Part shown: piece after piece, positions 7,973 to 16,804 of the stretch | Layout: every line of letters begins with the position of its first letter | Numbering within the stretch: the first letter of the stretch is position 1 | From: Leucobacter aridicollis | GTDB taxonomy: Bacteria; Actinomycetota; Actinomycetes; Actinomycetales; Microbacteriaceae | DNA length: 64,000 bases | Direction: 5' to 3' | Assembly: GCF_013409595.1 (NCBI RefSeq) | Contig: NZ_JACCBD010000001.1 | Location: 806,001 to 870,000, forward strand | Position numbers and translations under genes: made by a program | The notes under the pieces: generated by a model | The model's database searches: none | Told to the model about the DNA's origin: nothing | Seen by the model: only the letters and a program-made list of their open reading frames with translations

Positions 7973-9042
7973 CATTGACTGCTGAGAGGCGGGGCCGCGA
8001 GGCGGCCCCGCCTTCCGCGGCGCGAACGCCGAAGCCCCGGAAGCGAGGCTGGGTGCTCGGCGTTGGCCTCGCGGTGGTCTGCGGGGTGCTCGTCGTCACC
8101 GTGATCGCCTCGCTCGCCGTCGGCAGCCGCGCAATCGACCCGGGAACCGTCATCGCCGCGCTCACCGCGTACGACGAGGAGAACCCGCTTCACCTCACGG
8201 TCCGAGAGCTGCGCGTACCGCGCACGGTCTACGGGATCCTCATCGGCGCAGCGCTCGCGATGTGCGGCGGACTCATCCAAGCGTTCACGCGCAACCCGCT
8301 CGCCGATCCGGGCATCCTCGGTGTGAATGCGGGGGCGTCGTTCGCCGTCACGTTCGCCGTCGGCGTGCTCGGCCTGACGGCGCCGGGCGCCTACGTGCCG
8401 TTCGCGCTCGGTGGGGCGTTCGTGCTTACCGTCCTCGTGTACGTGCTCGGCTCGTTCGGGCCTTCGGGCGCCACCCCCATGAAACTCACCCTCGCGGGCG
8501 TAGCGCTCGGCGCGGCGTTCACCGGATTCACGACCGCGATCGTGCTGCAACACAACAGCACGCTGCAGGTGATGCGGTTCTGGGGCGTCGGCTCGGTCGC
8601 GGGCCGCGACCTCGCGGACCTCGCGTGGGCCGCGCCGCTCATCGGCGCGGGACTGCTGCTCGGGATGCTGAGCGCCCGCTCGCTCAACGCGCTCGCGCTC
8701 GGCGACGACCTGGCGCAGGCACTCGGCGCGCGCATCCGGGTGACCCGCGTGAGCGTGATCGTCGCGGTCACGCTCCTCGCGGGCACCGCCGTCGCCGCGG
8801 CGGGACCCATCGGTTTCGTCGGCATCATGATCCCGCACGCCGTGCGCTGGTTCACCGGTCCCGACCAGCGCTGGGTGCTCAGCTACTCTGTCGTCGTCGG
8901 TGCGAGCTTCCTGCTGCTCGCCGACATCCTCGGCCGTGTCGCGCTCCCGAACGGCGAGCTGCGCGTCGGCATCGTCACGGGTCTGCTCGGCGCGCCCGTG
9001 CTCATCGCGCTCGTGCGCCGGAGGCAGGTGAGCGGGCTGTGA
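7969..9042 (+). CDS. Iron-siderophore ABC transporter permease, FecCD family
   Basis: 357 residues with about nine or ten membrane helices. FecCD hallmarks are ELRVPRTVYGILIGAALAMCGGLIQAFTRNPLADPGILGVNAG near residues 80-120 and GPIGFVGIMIPHAVRWFTGPDQRWVLSYS in the C-terminal third. The start overlaps the preceding stop by 4 bp (ATGA), indicating translational coupling. It should pair with the following permease to form the membrane channel for ferric siderophore. Confidence 0.93.
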   Translation: MTLTAERRGREAAPPSAARTPKPRKRGWVLGVGLAVVCGVLVVTVIASLAVGSRAIDPGTVIAALTAYDEENPLHLTVRELRVPRTVYGILIGAALAMCGGLIQAFTRNPLADPGILGVNAGASFAVTFAVGVLGLTAPGAYVPFALGGAFVLTVLVYVLGSFGPSGATPMKLTLAGVALGAAFTGFTTAIVLQHNSTLQVMRFWGVGSVAGRDLADLAWAAPLIGAGLLLGMLSARSLNALALGDDLAQALGARIRVTRVSVIVAVTLLAGTAVAAAGPIGFVGIMIPHAVRWFTGPDQRWVLSYSVVVGASFLLLADILGRVALPNGELRVGIVTGLLGAPVLIALVRRRQVSGL

Positions 9043-10097
9043 GCGGATCCCCAACGACGATCGACTTCGGCCGCCGCGAACTGCGGCTCGAAACGCGAAA
9101 ACTCGCCTGGGCGGTCCCGCACCGATCCCTCGTCGTGAGCGGCGCGCTCGTCGTCGTCGTGATCGTCTTCGGCGTCGCCTCGATGAGCATCGGCTCATAC
9201 GACGTTGGCTTCGCCGACGTGGTGCGCGCCCTCGTCGACCCCGGCGTGAACCCCGATACTCGGCAGGTCGTGTTCGAGTGGCGGTTCCCGCGCGTGCTGT
9301 TCGCGGTGCTCTGCGGTGCGGCCCTCGCGCTCTCCGGCGGCATCTTCCAGTCGCTCACGCGGAACCCGCTCGGGTCGCCCGACATCATCGGGTTCGGCGT
9401 CGGCGCGCAGTTCGGTGTCACGCTCGTGATGGTGGTACTCGGGCTGAACACCTATATGTTCAAAGCGGCCGGTGCGCTCGTCGGCGGCCTCGCGACCGCG
9501 CTCATCGTCTACGTGCTCGCCATGAAGCGCACCGTCTCGTCGTTCAGGCTCATCATTGTGGGCATCGGCGTCTCGGCGGGGCTCGGCTCCCTCACCTCCT
9601 GGATCCTCATCTCCGTGAGCGTCGAGAAGGCGATGATGGCCGCGACCTGGGGCGCCGGATCGATCGCGTCGCTTGGCTTCGATCAGCTGCGTCCCGCAGC
9701 AGCCGTGTTCGTCGTCGTCGCCGTCGCGGCGCTGCCGCTCGCGCGCACCCTGCCGGTGCTCGAGATGGGCGACGACGCGGCGACCGCGCTCGGTGTGCAC
9801 CCCGGTCGCACCCGCTTCGGCGCGATGGTGCTCGGCGTCGCTCTTGTCGCGCTCGTGACGGCGGCGGCCGGCCCGATCTCGTTCATCGCGCTCGCCGCGC
9901 CGCAGATCAGCCAGCGGCTCACTCGCACGAACACCCCGATGGGTGGGGCGGCCCTCATGCTCACCGGAGCGGCGCTCGTCGTCGTGTCGGACGCTGCGGC
10001 GCAGCTCCTGCTCGTACCCGTTGGCGTCGTCACCGTATCAATCGGCGGGATCTATCTCGCCTGGCTCCTCGCCACCCAGTACGCGCGCCGCGCGTGA
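9039..10097 (+). CDS. Iron-siderophore ABC transporter permease, FecCD family (second subunit)
   Basis: 352 residues from GTG 9039, which overlaps the previous stop (GTGA). The FecCD signature is EWRFPRVLFAVLCGAALALSGGIFQSLTRNPLGSPDIIGFGVGAQFG, and AAGPISFIALAAPQISQRLTR matches the family's conserved C-terminal loop. It has about nine hydrophobic segments. It forms the heteromeric permease with the upstream subunit. A longer in-frame extension reaching back to 8262 overlaps the first permease and is a shadow. Confidence 0.93.
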   Translation: MSGSPTTIDFGRRELRLETRKLAWAVPHRSLVVSGALVVVVIVFGVASMSIGSYDVGFADVVRALVDPGVNPDTRQVVFEWRFPRVLFAVLCGAALALSGGIFQSLTRNPLGSPDIIGFGVGAQFGVTLVMVVLGLNTYMFKAAGALVGGLATALIVYVLAMKRTVSSFRLIIVGIGVSAGLGSLTSWILISVSVEKAMMAATWGAGSIASLGFDQLRPAAAVFVVVAVAALPLARTLPVLEMGDDAATALGVHPGRTRFGAMVLGVALVALVTAAAGPISFIALAAPQISQRLTRTNTPMGGAALMLTGAALVVVSDAAAQLLLVPVGVVTVSIGGIYLAWLLATQYARRA

Positions 10098-10111
10098 AAG
10101 GATCCCGACCT

Positions 10112-10900
10112 ATGCCCGCATCGCTCTGCGCGCGCGACGTCTCGCTCGGATACAGCGACAGCCCCGTCATCTCCGGGCTCACGCTCGAGGTACCCGACGA
10201 CTCGTTCACCATCATCATCGGGCCGAACGCCTGCGGGAAGTCGACGCTGCTGCGCGGGCTGGCGCGGCTCCTGCGGCCGTCGCATGGCAGCGTGTTGCTC
10301 GACGGCGCCGAACTGCATCGGCAGAAGTCTAAGGAGGTCGCGAAGCGGCTCGGGCTGCTGCCGCAGTCGTCGCTTGCGCCCGACGGAATCACCGTCGCCG
10401 ATCTCGTCGCCCGCGGCCGGTTCCCGCACCAGAACGCGCTGCGGACCTGGAGCAGCGCAGACGAGGCGGCGGTGTCGGGCGCGATGGCCGCGACGAACGT
10501 CACCGAGCTGTCCACGCGGCTCGTCGACGAGCTCTCTGGCGGGCAGCGGCAACGCGTCTGGGTCGCGATGGCGCTCGCGCAGCAGACGGGACACCTCCTG
10601 CTTGACGAGCCGACGACATTCCTCGACATCGCCCACCAGATCGACCTCATGGAGTTGTTCGCGGAGCTGCATCGCGGCGGCACGACGCTCGTCGCCGTGC
10701 TCCACGATTTGAATCACGCCGCCAGGTACGCGACTCACCTCGTCGCCATGCGCGACGGCGAGATCGTGGCGCAGGGTGAGCCGCGCGAGATCATCACCGA
10801 GCGCATCGTCGAGCAGGTCTACGACCTTCCGTACCAGGTGATCACAGACCCCGTCTCGGGGACGCCGCTCGTGCTGCCGCTTGGGGGTCGGCGGGCGTAG
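10112..10900 (+). CDS. Iron-siderophore ABC transporter ATP-binding protein (FecE/FepC class)
   Basis: 262 residues from ATG 10112, preceded by AAAGGA. Walker A is GPNACGKST, the Q-loop region is LGLLPQSS, the signature is LSGGQRQRVWVAMALAQQ, Walker B is HLLLDEPTTFLD, and the switch histidine is in AVLHDLNHAARY. The length and LPQS...GITVADLVARGRFPHQ belong to the siderophore importer class. It powers uptake by the two FecCD permeases and closes the operon, which ends at the hairpin at 10908-10940. Confidence 0.95.
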   Translation: MPASLCARDVSLGYSDSPVISGLTLEVPDDSFTIIIGPNACGKSTLLRGLARLLRPSHGSVLLDGAELHRQKSKEVAKRLGLLPQSSLAPDGITVADLVARGRFPHQNALRTWSSADEAAVSGAMAATNVTELSTRLVDELSGGQRQRVWVAMALAQQTGHLLLDEPTTFLDIAHQIDLMELFAELHRGGTTLVAVLHDLNHAARYATHLVAMRDGEIVAQGEPREIITERIVEQVYDLPYQVITDPVSGTPLVLPLGGRRA

Positions 10901-10907
10901 CGCGTCC

Positions 10908-10940
10908 CCGGGCCGGATGCCTGCGGCCTCGCCGGCCCGG
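10908..10940. terminator. Bidirectional terminator hairpin
   Basis: CCGGGCCGG at 10908-10916 pairs perfectly with CCGGCCCGG at 10932-10940 across a 15-nt loop. It fills the 40-bp gap between the converging siderophore importer and DHA2 exporter genes. There is no T tract, which is common in high-GC actinobacteria. Confidence 0.65.
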
Positions 10941-12359
10941 TCAGCGCTGCGCGGGAAGCGCGAGCGAGAACAGGGCGCCGGCGCCGCTCACCACCGCGCC
11001 GATCACGAACAGCGCGGTGAACGAGCCGAGCGTGCTCGCCCCGGTGGTCGCGACGGCGACACTCGTGAGCACGGAGGTCGAGATCGGTGCGCCGAGCGCG
11101 GACCCGACCGTGCGCAGCACGCCGTTCACGCCGAGCGCGGCCGCGATCTCGGCGCGCGGCGCGATGCTCGCGACGAGATCAGACACGACCGCGAAACCGA
11201 TGCCGTTGCCGAGCCCGACGAGCGCAAAGAACACGACGATCACGGTGAGGCTCTGGGGAGCGAGCGCGACGCCAAGGCTGCCGACGCCCATGACCGCGAG
11301 CGCGAGGAGCGCGGTGAGCTTCGAACTCGTGCGGCCGATGAGCCAGGGCGCGAAGCGGCCGCCGAGGAACACGAGGATCGCGCCGGGCAGGAGCGCGATG
11401 CCCGTCTGCGTGACGGTGAAGCCCTGGCCGAAGCCCGCCGCCGGGTCGGCCTGCAGCAGCACGGGGAGGCCGACGTAGAACAGGTACGGGATGAACCCGA
11501 GGAACAGGGTGAGGCCGTTCGTGATCGCGAGCGCCGGCCGGGCGAGGGTGCGTACGTCGATGAGGGGAGCGGGCGTGCGGCGCTCCACGAGGACGAGCGC
11601 GGTGAGTGCGGCGACCGCGGCCGCGAGCAGGCCGAGCACCGCTGCCGATCCCCAGCCCCAGCTGCCGCCCTGGGAGATCGCGAGCAGCAGCGCGAGCAGC
11701 CCGACGGTGAGGAGTGCCGTGCCAGGCCAGTCGGTGCGGGCAGCCTGGCCGCGCTGCGAGGCCGGCACGAAGATCACCGCGAGCGCGATCGACAGCACGC
11801 CCATCGCGGCGCCAGTCACGAACAGCCAGTGCCAGGAGAGCGTTTCGACGATGACGCCGCCGACGACGAGGGCCGCGCCCGCGCCGAGCCCCATCGTGCC
11901 GCTCAGCCACCCGGTCGCGCTGCGCTGCGCATCGCCCGCGGTGTGGCGCCGCACGATCGCGAGGGCGAGCGGGAAGGTTGCGGTGCTCGCGCCCTGGAGC
12001 ACGCGCCCCACGAGCAGGACGGGAAGCGTGGGGGCGAGCGCGGCGAGTACGCCGCCAGCGACGAAGGTGCCGAGCGTTGCGAGCAGGATGCGCCGGTGCC
12101 CGTAGCGGTCGCCGAGCGAGCCGAGGATCGGGGCCGCGACAGCGCCGCAGAGCAGATAGCTCGTGAGGATCCACCCCGCCAGGGAGGCGTCGATGCCGAA
12201 CTCCGCCATGAACGTCGGGATCGCGGGGACGAGCAGCGTCTGCATCATCGAGAAACTCAGCACGCCGATCGCGAGCGCGAAGACAAGGCCGCGCGGGCCG
12301 CGTCCCGCGGCGGGGGACTCGGCCTGGGCATGGATGGGCGTGGGGGCGGTGTGCGGCAC
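10941..12359 (-). CDS. MFS multidrug exporter, DHA2 (EmrB/QacA) family, 14 TM
   Basis: 472 residues with about 14 hydrophobic helices. Family marks are LGSLGDRYGHRRILLA (motif A between helices 2 and 3), VLLVGRVLQGASTATFPLALAIVRR, and GLGAGAALVVGGVIVETLSWHWLFVTG (motif C and the W-R/H-W-x-F loop of DHA2 exporters). It probably expels hydrophobic or cationic toxic compounds by proton antiport. It is divergent from a TetR, and the 100-bp gap carries a near-perfect 28-bp palindrome, so it should be under that TetR's control. Confidence 0.88.
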   Translation of the reverse strand: MPHTAPTPIHAQAESPAAGRGPRGLVFALAIGVLSFSMMQTLLVPAIPTFMAEFGIDASLAGWILTSYLLCGAVAAPILGSLGDRYGHRRILLATLGTFVAGGVLAALAPTLPVLLVGRVLQGASTATFPLALAIVRRHTAGDAQRSATGWLSGTMGLGAGAALVVGGVIVETLSWHWLFVTGAAMGVLSIALAVIFVPASQRGQAARTDWPGTALLTVGLLALLLAISQGGSWGWGSAAVLGLLAAAVAALTALVLVERRTPAPLIDVRTLARPALAITNGLTLFLGFIPYLFYVGLPVLLQADPAAGFGQGFTVTQTGIALLPGAILVFLGGRFAPWLIGRTSSKLTALLALAVMGVGSLGVALAPQSLTVIVVFFALVGLGNGIGFAVVSDLVASIAPRAEIAAALGVNGVLRTVGSALGAPISTSVLTSVAVATTGASTLGSFTALFVIGAVVSGAGALFSLALPAQR

Positions 12360-12398
12360 GGCTGCTCGACTCTCGTTCCGGGCAGCGACGCCCTCATT

Positions 12399-12426
12399 TA
12401 TCGGATCGGAATGATCCGTTCCGATA
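12399..12426. promoter_or_regulatory. TetR operator in the exporter/TetR gap
   Basis: The 28-bp element has outer arms TATCGGA (12399-12405) and TCCGATA (12420-12426) and inner arms CGGA and TCCG. It is symmetric throughout except for the central four bases and one pair. The doubled CGGA spacing is typical of operators for QacR-like TetR dimers. A possible exporter promoter (TTGGCA...GATCAT on the minus strand) would overlap it. Confidence 0.7.
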
Positions 12427-12459
12427 GAAGTCTATGCCAAACACCGGTACCGTGGAAGG

Positions 12460-13134
12460 GTGACGTCACACGAACCCGAAGCTGGGCCCCTGCGCGGCCG
12501 CGCCCGCGAGGCGCAGAGCAACGACGGTGCGATCCTGCGCGCCGCACGCGAAGTGTTCAGCGAGTGGGGGTGGAGCGCCCCGATGTCGGAGGTCGCCGCG
12601 CGCGCGAATACCGGCGTCGCGAGCATCTACCGGCGCTACCCGAGCAAGACCGAGCTCGTGAACGCGATCCGCGTGTACGCGCTCGACCTCATTTGCGAGC
12701 TCGCCGAGGACTGCGCAGGCAAGGCCGGGCAGCCCGGGCAGCCGGAATCTGCAGTCGAGCTGTTCCTCCGCAGGCACATCGCCGAGGCCCGGGGGCCGCT
12801 CATGCCGCTACTCGGACGCCAGGTGGGCAGCAACGACGAGATCGACGCGCTCTCCGACCGACTCGAGGTCGCGCTCGCCGCGATCATCGCCCACGATGTG
12901 GCCCGCGGGCTCGTGCCGGCGAGCTACGGGCCCGGCGACCTGATGCTCACTGTCACCCACCTGCGCCCGGCGCTCACGGTGCCACGCGAACGTGCCAACG
13001 TCATCCACCTGCGGCAGCTCGACTACGTGCTCGCCGGGCTGCGCGCCTACGCGGAAACCGGCGACGAGCCCAGCGGCCAATCCTCCAGCTGGGCCGAGTG
13101 GGTCAGCCTGAACAACACCGACGAGCGCGAGTAG
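12460..13134 (+). CDS. TetR family repressor, probably of the adjacent drug exporter
   Basis: 224 residues from GTG 12460. The helix-turn-helix is at about residues 20-65: ILRAAREVFSEWGWSAPMSEVAARANTGVASIYRRYPSKTELVNAI. The C-terminal half is the variable ligand pocket. No separated ribosome-binding site is seen; TACCGT at 12448-12453 would place the transcript start at the GTG, so it may be leaderless. It is divergent from the DHA2 exporter with a 28-bp palindrome between them, the classic layout of an inducible efflux pair. Confidence 0.9.
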   Translation: MTSHEPEAGPLRGRAREAQSNDGAILRAAREVFSEWGWSAPMSEVAARANTGVASIYRRYPSKTELVNAIRVYALDLICELAEDCAGKAGQPGQPESAVELFLRRHIAEARGPLMPLLGRQVGSNDEIDALSDRLEVALAAIIAHDVARGLVPASYGPGDLMLTVTHLRPALTVPRERANVIHLRQLDYVLAGLRAYAETGDEPSGQSSSWAEWVSLNNTDERE

Positions 13135-13173
13135 CGGCGGTGGGGTCGCTTCCGGCCCCACCGCCACCGCTAC
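13131..13173. terminator. Bidirectional terminator spanning two stop codons
   Basis: GGCGGTGGGG (13136-13145) pairs with CCCCACCGCC (13156-13165) over a 10-nt loop, and the outer GTAGCGG/CCGCTAC extends the stem after a small bulge. The stem contains the stop codons of both converging genes (TetR at 13132-13134 and E2 at 13170-13172). Confidence 0.7.
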
Positions 13174-14459
13174 GCAACGATCGCGACCGGGTTCTCGAGG
13201 AGTCGCGTCAGCGCGCGCAGAAACTCGGCCGCGAGCGCGCCGTCGATGATGCGGTGATCCGCCGACAGCGTGTAGCGCAGCCGCTCGCGGACGACGACCT
13301 CGCCGTCCACGACGACGGGCTCGGACACCGCGGCGCCGACCGCGAGGATCGCACCCTCGGGCGGGTTGATCACGGCCGTGAACTGCTCGACGCCGTACAT
13401 GCCAAGGTTGCTGATCGTAAACGTGCCCCCGGTCATCTCGTCCACCGTGAGCCGCCCGGCTCGCGCCCGCGCCGTGAGCTCCGCCATCGCTGCGGCGATC
13501 GCCGAGGTCGGCTGCCTGTCGGCGTCGCGGATCACGGGCACGACGAGCCCAGACGCTGAAGCGACCGCGAGCCCGACGTGCACGCGCTCGTGCATCACCG
13601 TCGCGCCGCGCCCCTCGGGCGAGTAGGAGGCGTTCACCCCCGGCACCTCGCGGAGCGCGAGCGCTGCCGCACGCACCAGCAGGTCTGTGACGCTGAGCTT
13701 CGGCCTGCCCGCCGCGACGAGCCGCTCGGTGAGTGTTGCACGCAACGCGAGCAACTCGGTCACGTCGGCGACCGCGGTCACGGCGAAGTGTGGCGCCTCC
13801 GAGCTGCTTTCGCTGAGCCTGCGCGCGATGACCGCGCGGGTCGCGTCAAACGGGACCACGGTCGACCGCTGCGTGGCGCTCGCCGCGGCGGGCGCGGCCG
13901 ATGGCGCCGGCGATCCGGATCCGCGGCTCACTCCCGCGGGCGCCGCAGCCGCGGCCTCAGGGATGTCAGCGCGCACGATCCTGCCGCCTGGCCCGCTCCC
14001 AACAACGCCCGCGAGGTCGATGCCGCGTTCGCGGGCGAGTCGCCGCACGAGGGGGGAGCTGAACTGCCGCGCCGCCGCGTCGGCGCTCCGCTGGGCGCGG
14101 GGCGTGGACTCCGCGGACGCGGCTGGCGCTGTAGGGCTGGTCACCGGAGCAGGGGCCGGAGCCGGAGCCGGGGCCTCGCGCCGGGAACGCTCCGGATCCT
14201 GATCCGCGCCCGGTCCGCCGCTCGTGCCGTCGTCGAGTCGCGCGATCGGCTCGCCGATGCGCGCCTGTTCGCCCTCCTGCGTGAGGATCGCGCTCAGCAC
14301 GCCGGCCTCGTACGCCTCCTGCTCCATGAGTGCCTTGTCTGTCTCGATCTCGACGATGATGTCGCCGACCTCGACGCGGTCGCCCGGCTGCTTGCGCCAC
14401 GCCGCGATCGTGCCCTCGGTCATCGTGTCGCTCAGGCGGGGCATGAGAATGTCGATCAT
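13170..14459 (-). CDS. 2-oxoacid dehydrogenase E2 (dihydrolipoyl acyltransferase), first module
   Basis: 429 residues from ATG 14459, picked over an earlier ATG because AAAGG lies correctly upstream. Domains in order: one lipoyl domain (residues 1-75, lipoylated Lys in EIETDKALME), an Ala/Pro linker, an E1/E3-binding domain (VRRLARERGIDLAGVVGSGPGGRIVRADI), another linker, and the catalytic acyltransferase domain ending in YTLSADHRIIDGALAAEF, with the HxxxDG active-site motif. It transfers the acyl group from lipoate to CoA. Third gene of the E1alpha-E1beta-E2 operon; substrate (pyruvate, acetoin or other) is not certain. Confidence 0.9.
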   Translation of the reverse strand: MIDILMPRLSDTMTEGTIAAWRKQPGDRVEVGDIIVEIETDKALMEQEAYEAGVLSAILTQEGEQARIGEPIARLDDGTSGGPGADQDPERSRREAPAPAPAPAPVTSPTAPAASAESTPRAQRSADAAARQFSSPLVRRLARERGIDLAGVVGSGPGGRIVRADIPEAAAAAPAGVSRGSGSPAPSAAPAAASATQRSTVVPFDATRAVIARRLSESSSEAPHFAVTAVADVTELLALRATLTERLVAAGRPKLSVTDLLVRAAALALREVPGVNASYSPEGRGATVMHERVHVGLAVASASGLVVPVIRDADRQPTSAIAAAMAELTARARAGRLTVDEMTGGTFTISNLGMYGVEQFTAVINPPEGAILAVGAAVSEPVVVDGEVVVRERLRYTLSADHRIIDGALAAEFLRALTRLLENPVAIVA

Positions 14460-14472
14460 CGGTGCTGCCTTT

Positions 14473-15474
14473 CTATGCACGGCCAGCGACGGCCGCGAGC
14501 GTCTCGCGGATCGCGGTGATGGCGTCGGACGCCTGGGGGAGTGCCGCTGTCTCGAGCGGCTTGGAGTACGGCAACGGCACCTCGGCCATCGCGACGCGGC
14601 GCACCGGGGCGTCGAGCCAGTCGAACGCGCCGTCGGAGATCGTCGCCGCGATCTCGGCGCCGATGCCGTACGTGAGCCAGTCGTCCTCGAGGACGACGGC
14701 GCAGTTCGTGCGCTTCACCGACTCGATGATCGTGTCGCGGTCGAGGGGTCTGAGGCTGCGCAGATCGACAACCTCGACGTCGATTCCGTCGCTTTCGGCG
14801 AGCAGCTCGGCGACCTCGAGCGCCACCGCCGCCATGCGCGAGTAAGACACAACGGTAATGTCGCTGCCCCGGCGCGTGACCTTCGCGCGGCCGATCTCGG
14901 CCGGAGTGTCGTCGTCGGGGACCTCGCCCGTCGTGTTGTACAGCGCGAGGTTCTCGAGAAACAGCACGGGGTCGTCGTCGCGAATCGCGGCGGTCAGGAG
15001 CGCCTTCGCGTCTGCCGGGCTCGACGGGGCGACGACCTTCATGCCCGGGACGAACGCGTAAAACAGCTCGATGTTCTGGGAGTGGGTCGCGCCGAGCTGC
15101 TGGCCGCCGCCGCCCGGCGTGCGGATCACGAGCGGCACGCGGGCCTGGCCGCCGAACATCCCGTAGATCTTCGCCGCGTGGTTGACGATCTGGTCGAGGG
15201 CGAGCAGCGAGAAGTTGATCGTCATGATCTCGACGACGGGCCTGAGCCCGAGCATCGCTGCGCCGATGGCGGCGCCGGTGAAGCCCTCTTCGGCGATCGG
15301 GGTGTCGCGGACGCGCTTCGGACCGAACTCCTCGAGCATCCCCGCGGTGATCTTGTATGAGCCCTCGAAGACGCCGATCTCCTCGCCGATGAGCATCACC
15401 TCGGGGTCGCGGAGCATCTCTGAGCGCAGGGTGTCGTGCAGCGCCTGCCGGTAGGTCATCGTGCGCGTGGTCAT
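14473..15474 (-). CDS. 2-oxoacid dehydrogenase E1 component, beta subunit, first module
   Basis: 333 residues, standard length for the beta subunit. It opens with TYRQALHDTLRSEMLRDPEVMLIGEEIG and has FGPKRVRDTPIAEEGFTGAAIGAAMLGLRPVVEIM, then MFGGQARVPLVIRTPGGGG, all typical of pyruvate/acetoin-type E1beta (transketolase-like Pyr domain plus C-terminal domain VEVVDLRSLRPLD). With the alpha subunit it binds thiamine diphosphate and decarboxylates the 2-oxoacid. It overlaps the alpha gene by 4 bp, and 13 bp separate it from E2. Confidence 0.9.
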   Translation of the reverse strand: MTTRTMTYRQALHDTLRSEMLRDPEVMLIGEEIGVFEGSYKITAGMLEEFGPKRVRDTPIAEEGFTGAAIGAAMLGLRPVVEIMTINFSLLALDQIVNHAAKIYGMFGGQARVPLVIRTPGGGGQQLGATHSQNIELFYAFVPGMKVVAPSSPADAKALLTAAIRDDDPVLFLENLALYNTTGEVPDDDTPAEIGRAKVTRRGSDITVVSYSRMAAVALEVAELLAESDGIDVEVVDLRSLRPLDRDTIIESVKRTNCAVVLEDDWLTYGIGAEIAATISDGAFDWLDAPVRRVAMAEVPLPYSKPLETAALPQASDAITAIRETLAAVAGRA

Positions 15475-16667
15475 GCTGCGACTCCGTTCGTCGGGGCGGG
15501 AGGGAAGGGGACGGGGGCGAAGAGCGGCTCGCCCGGTAGCCTGCGCGAGTCGTTCGCGACGGGGGTTGCGTACGTGTAGTCGAAGAGCGTGTCGACGCTC
15601 GGGTGCGGGCTCGCCTCGGCGAACGCGACCGCCGACTGCACGGCAGCGGTGGCGCTCGCGTCGACCGCCGCTGCCGCGTCGTCGTCGAGGAGGCCAAGGT
15701 CGGTGAGGCGCGCTGCGAACAGCGCGATCGGGTCGCTCGCCGCCAGGGCCTGGACCTTCTGCGGGTCGCGGTACTTTGCCGGGTCGACGACCGAGTGTCC
15801 CTTCAACCGCTCGCTCACGGCCTCGAGGAGGAACGGCGTGCCGGCCCGCGCGCTCCCGAGCGCGTGCTGCATCGCGTCGCGGACGGCCAGGGGATCGGTG
15901 CCGTCGACCCGCTCCGATGGCATGCGGTACGACGCCGCGCGCTTGTAGAGCTCGGGTTCGCCGGCCGCCTCCTCGACAGTCGTGCCCATGCCCAGCCCGT
16001 TGTTCACGACGACGAACACGACCGGCAGGCGCCAGATCGCCGCGAGGTTCAACGACTCGTGGAACGCGCCGATGTTCGTGGTGCCGTCGCCCATGATGCA
16101 GACGACTGCCTCGCTCCCGCCGCGATAGTCGATGGCGAGCGCGGCGCCCGTTGCGAGCGGCAGCTGGCCGCCGACGATGCCGTACCCGCCGAGCAGTCGC
16201 GCCTCGGCGTCGAACAGGTGCATGGACCCGCCCCAGCCCTTCGAGACCCCGTCGGATCGGCCGTACAGTTCGGCCATGATCCTGCCCGGCTCGATGCCCT
16301 TACTCAGTGCGTAGCCGTGCTCGCGGTAGTTCGTGAAGAGGTAGTCTGTCGGCGCCATCGCGGCGGCCACGCCGACGACGGTCGCCTCCTCGCCGAGGTT
16401 CAGGTGGCAGTATCCGCCGATCTCGGCCTGCGTGTATGCGCGCGCTGCGCGCTCCTCGAAGCGGCGGATGAGCAGCATCTCGCGATACAGGTCGAGCATG
16501 GCCTCATCGTCCGGGCTCGCGGGTCGGGCGTCACCCGGGCCCGCGGGGCCGGTGGACTCTACTGGGGATGTCCCTCCCGGTGGCACGCTCCCGGGTGGCG
16601 TCGCCGCGTCGGGCTGGTCGCCCGCCCGTCGCCGTGTCCGTGGCTTCGCTTGTGGCTGTGCGCCCAC
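15471..16667 (-). CDS. 2-oxoacid dehydrogenase E1 component, alpha subunit, first module
   Basis: 398 residues if it starts at GTG 16667, which has GAGGAG at the right distance; TTG 16718 would add 17 residues. After a Pro/Gly-rich leader comes the TPP-binding domain: MLLIRRFEERAARAYTQAEIGGYCHLNLGEEA, YREHGYALSKG, GGSMHLFD, GIVGGQLPLATGAALA, and the thiamine diphosphate motif GDGTTNIGAFHESLNLAAIWRLPVVFVVVNN. The phosphorylation-loop region YRMPSERVDGTDP is also present. Closest in style to PdhA/AcoA. First gene of the operon, with a promoter overlapped by a TetR-type palindrome. Confidence 0.9.
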   Translation of the reverse strand: MGAQPQAKPRTRRRAGDQPDAATPPGSVPPGGTSPVESTGPAGPGDARPASPDDEAMLDLYREMLLIRRFEERAARAYTQAEIGGYCHLNLGEEATVVGVAAAMAPTDYLFTNYREHGYALSKGIEPGRIMAELYGRSDGVSKGWGGSMHLFDAEARLLGGYGIVGGQLPLATGAALAIDYRGGSEAVVCIMGDGTTNIGAFHESLNLAAIWRLPVVFVVVNNGLGMGTTVEEAAGEPELYKRAASYRMPSERVDGTDPLAVRDAMQHALGSARAGTPFLLEAVSERLKGHSVVDPAKYRDPQKVQALAASDPIALFAARLTDLGLLDDDAAAAVDASATAAVQSAVAFAEASPHPSVDTLFDYTYATPVANDSRRLPGEPLFAPVPFPPAPTNGVAA

Positions 16668-16722
16668 TGGTGAACTCCTCACTCCACTTGGTCGCCGCGC
16701 AACGGGCGGCGACCCCAATCGT

Positions 16723-16748
16723 TAATGAAACGATATCGTATCATTATA
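16723..16748. promoter_or_regulatory. Operator and overlapping promoters between the E1alpha and TetR genes
   Basis: A 24-bp palindrome at 16723-16746 has arms TAATGA and TCATTA around ACGATATCGT, with one mismatched pair. A perfect -10 box TATAAT on the minus strand (16748-16743) overlaps its end and would drive the E1alpha operon. TATCAT at 16739-16744 on the plus strand could serve the TetR. A bound dimer would block both. Confidence 0.7.
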
Positions 16749-16804
16749 GAATGGGGGTGGAGAACGAGGTTCGCGCACGGTGCGCGAGGAGTGCGAGGAG
16801 CGGA

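Noticed and set aside
10881..13559. 892-residue open frame on the plus strand antisense to the DHA2 exporter and running through the TetR
   Set aside because: Arg/Glu-rich low-complexity product with no family features; it covers three well-supported genes, and high GC gives long antisense frames.
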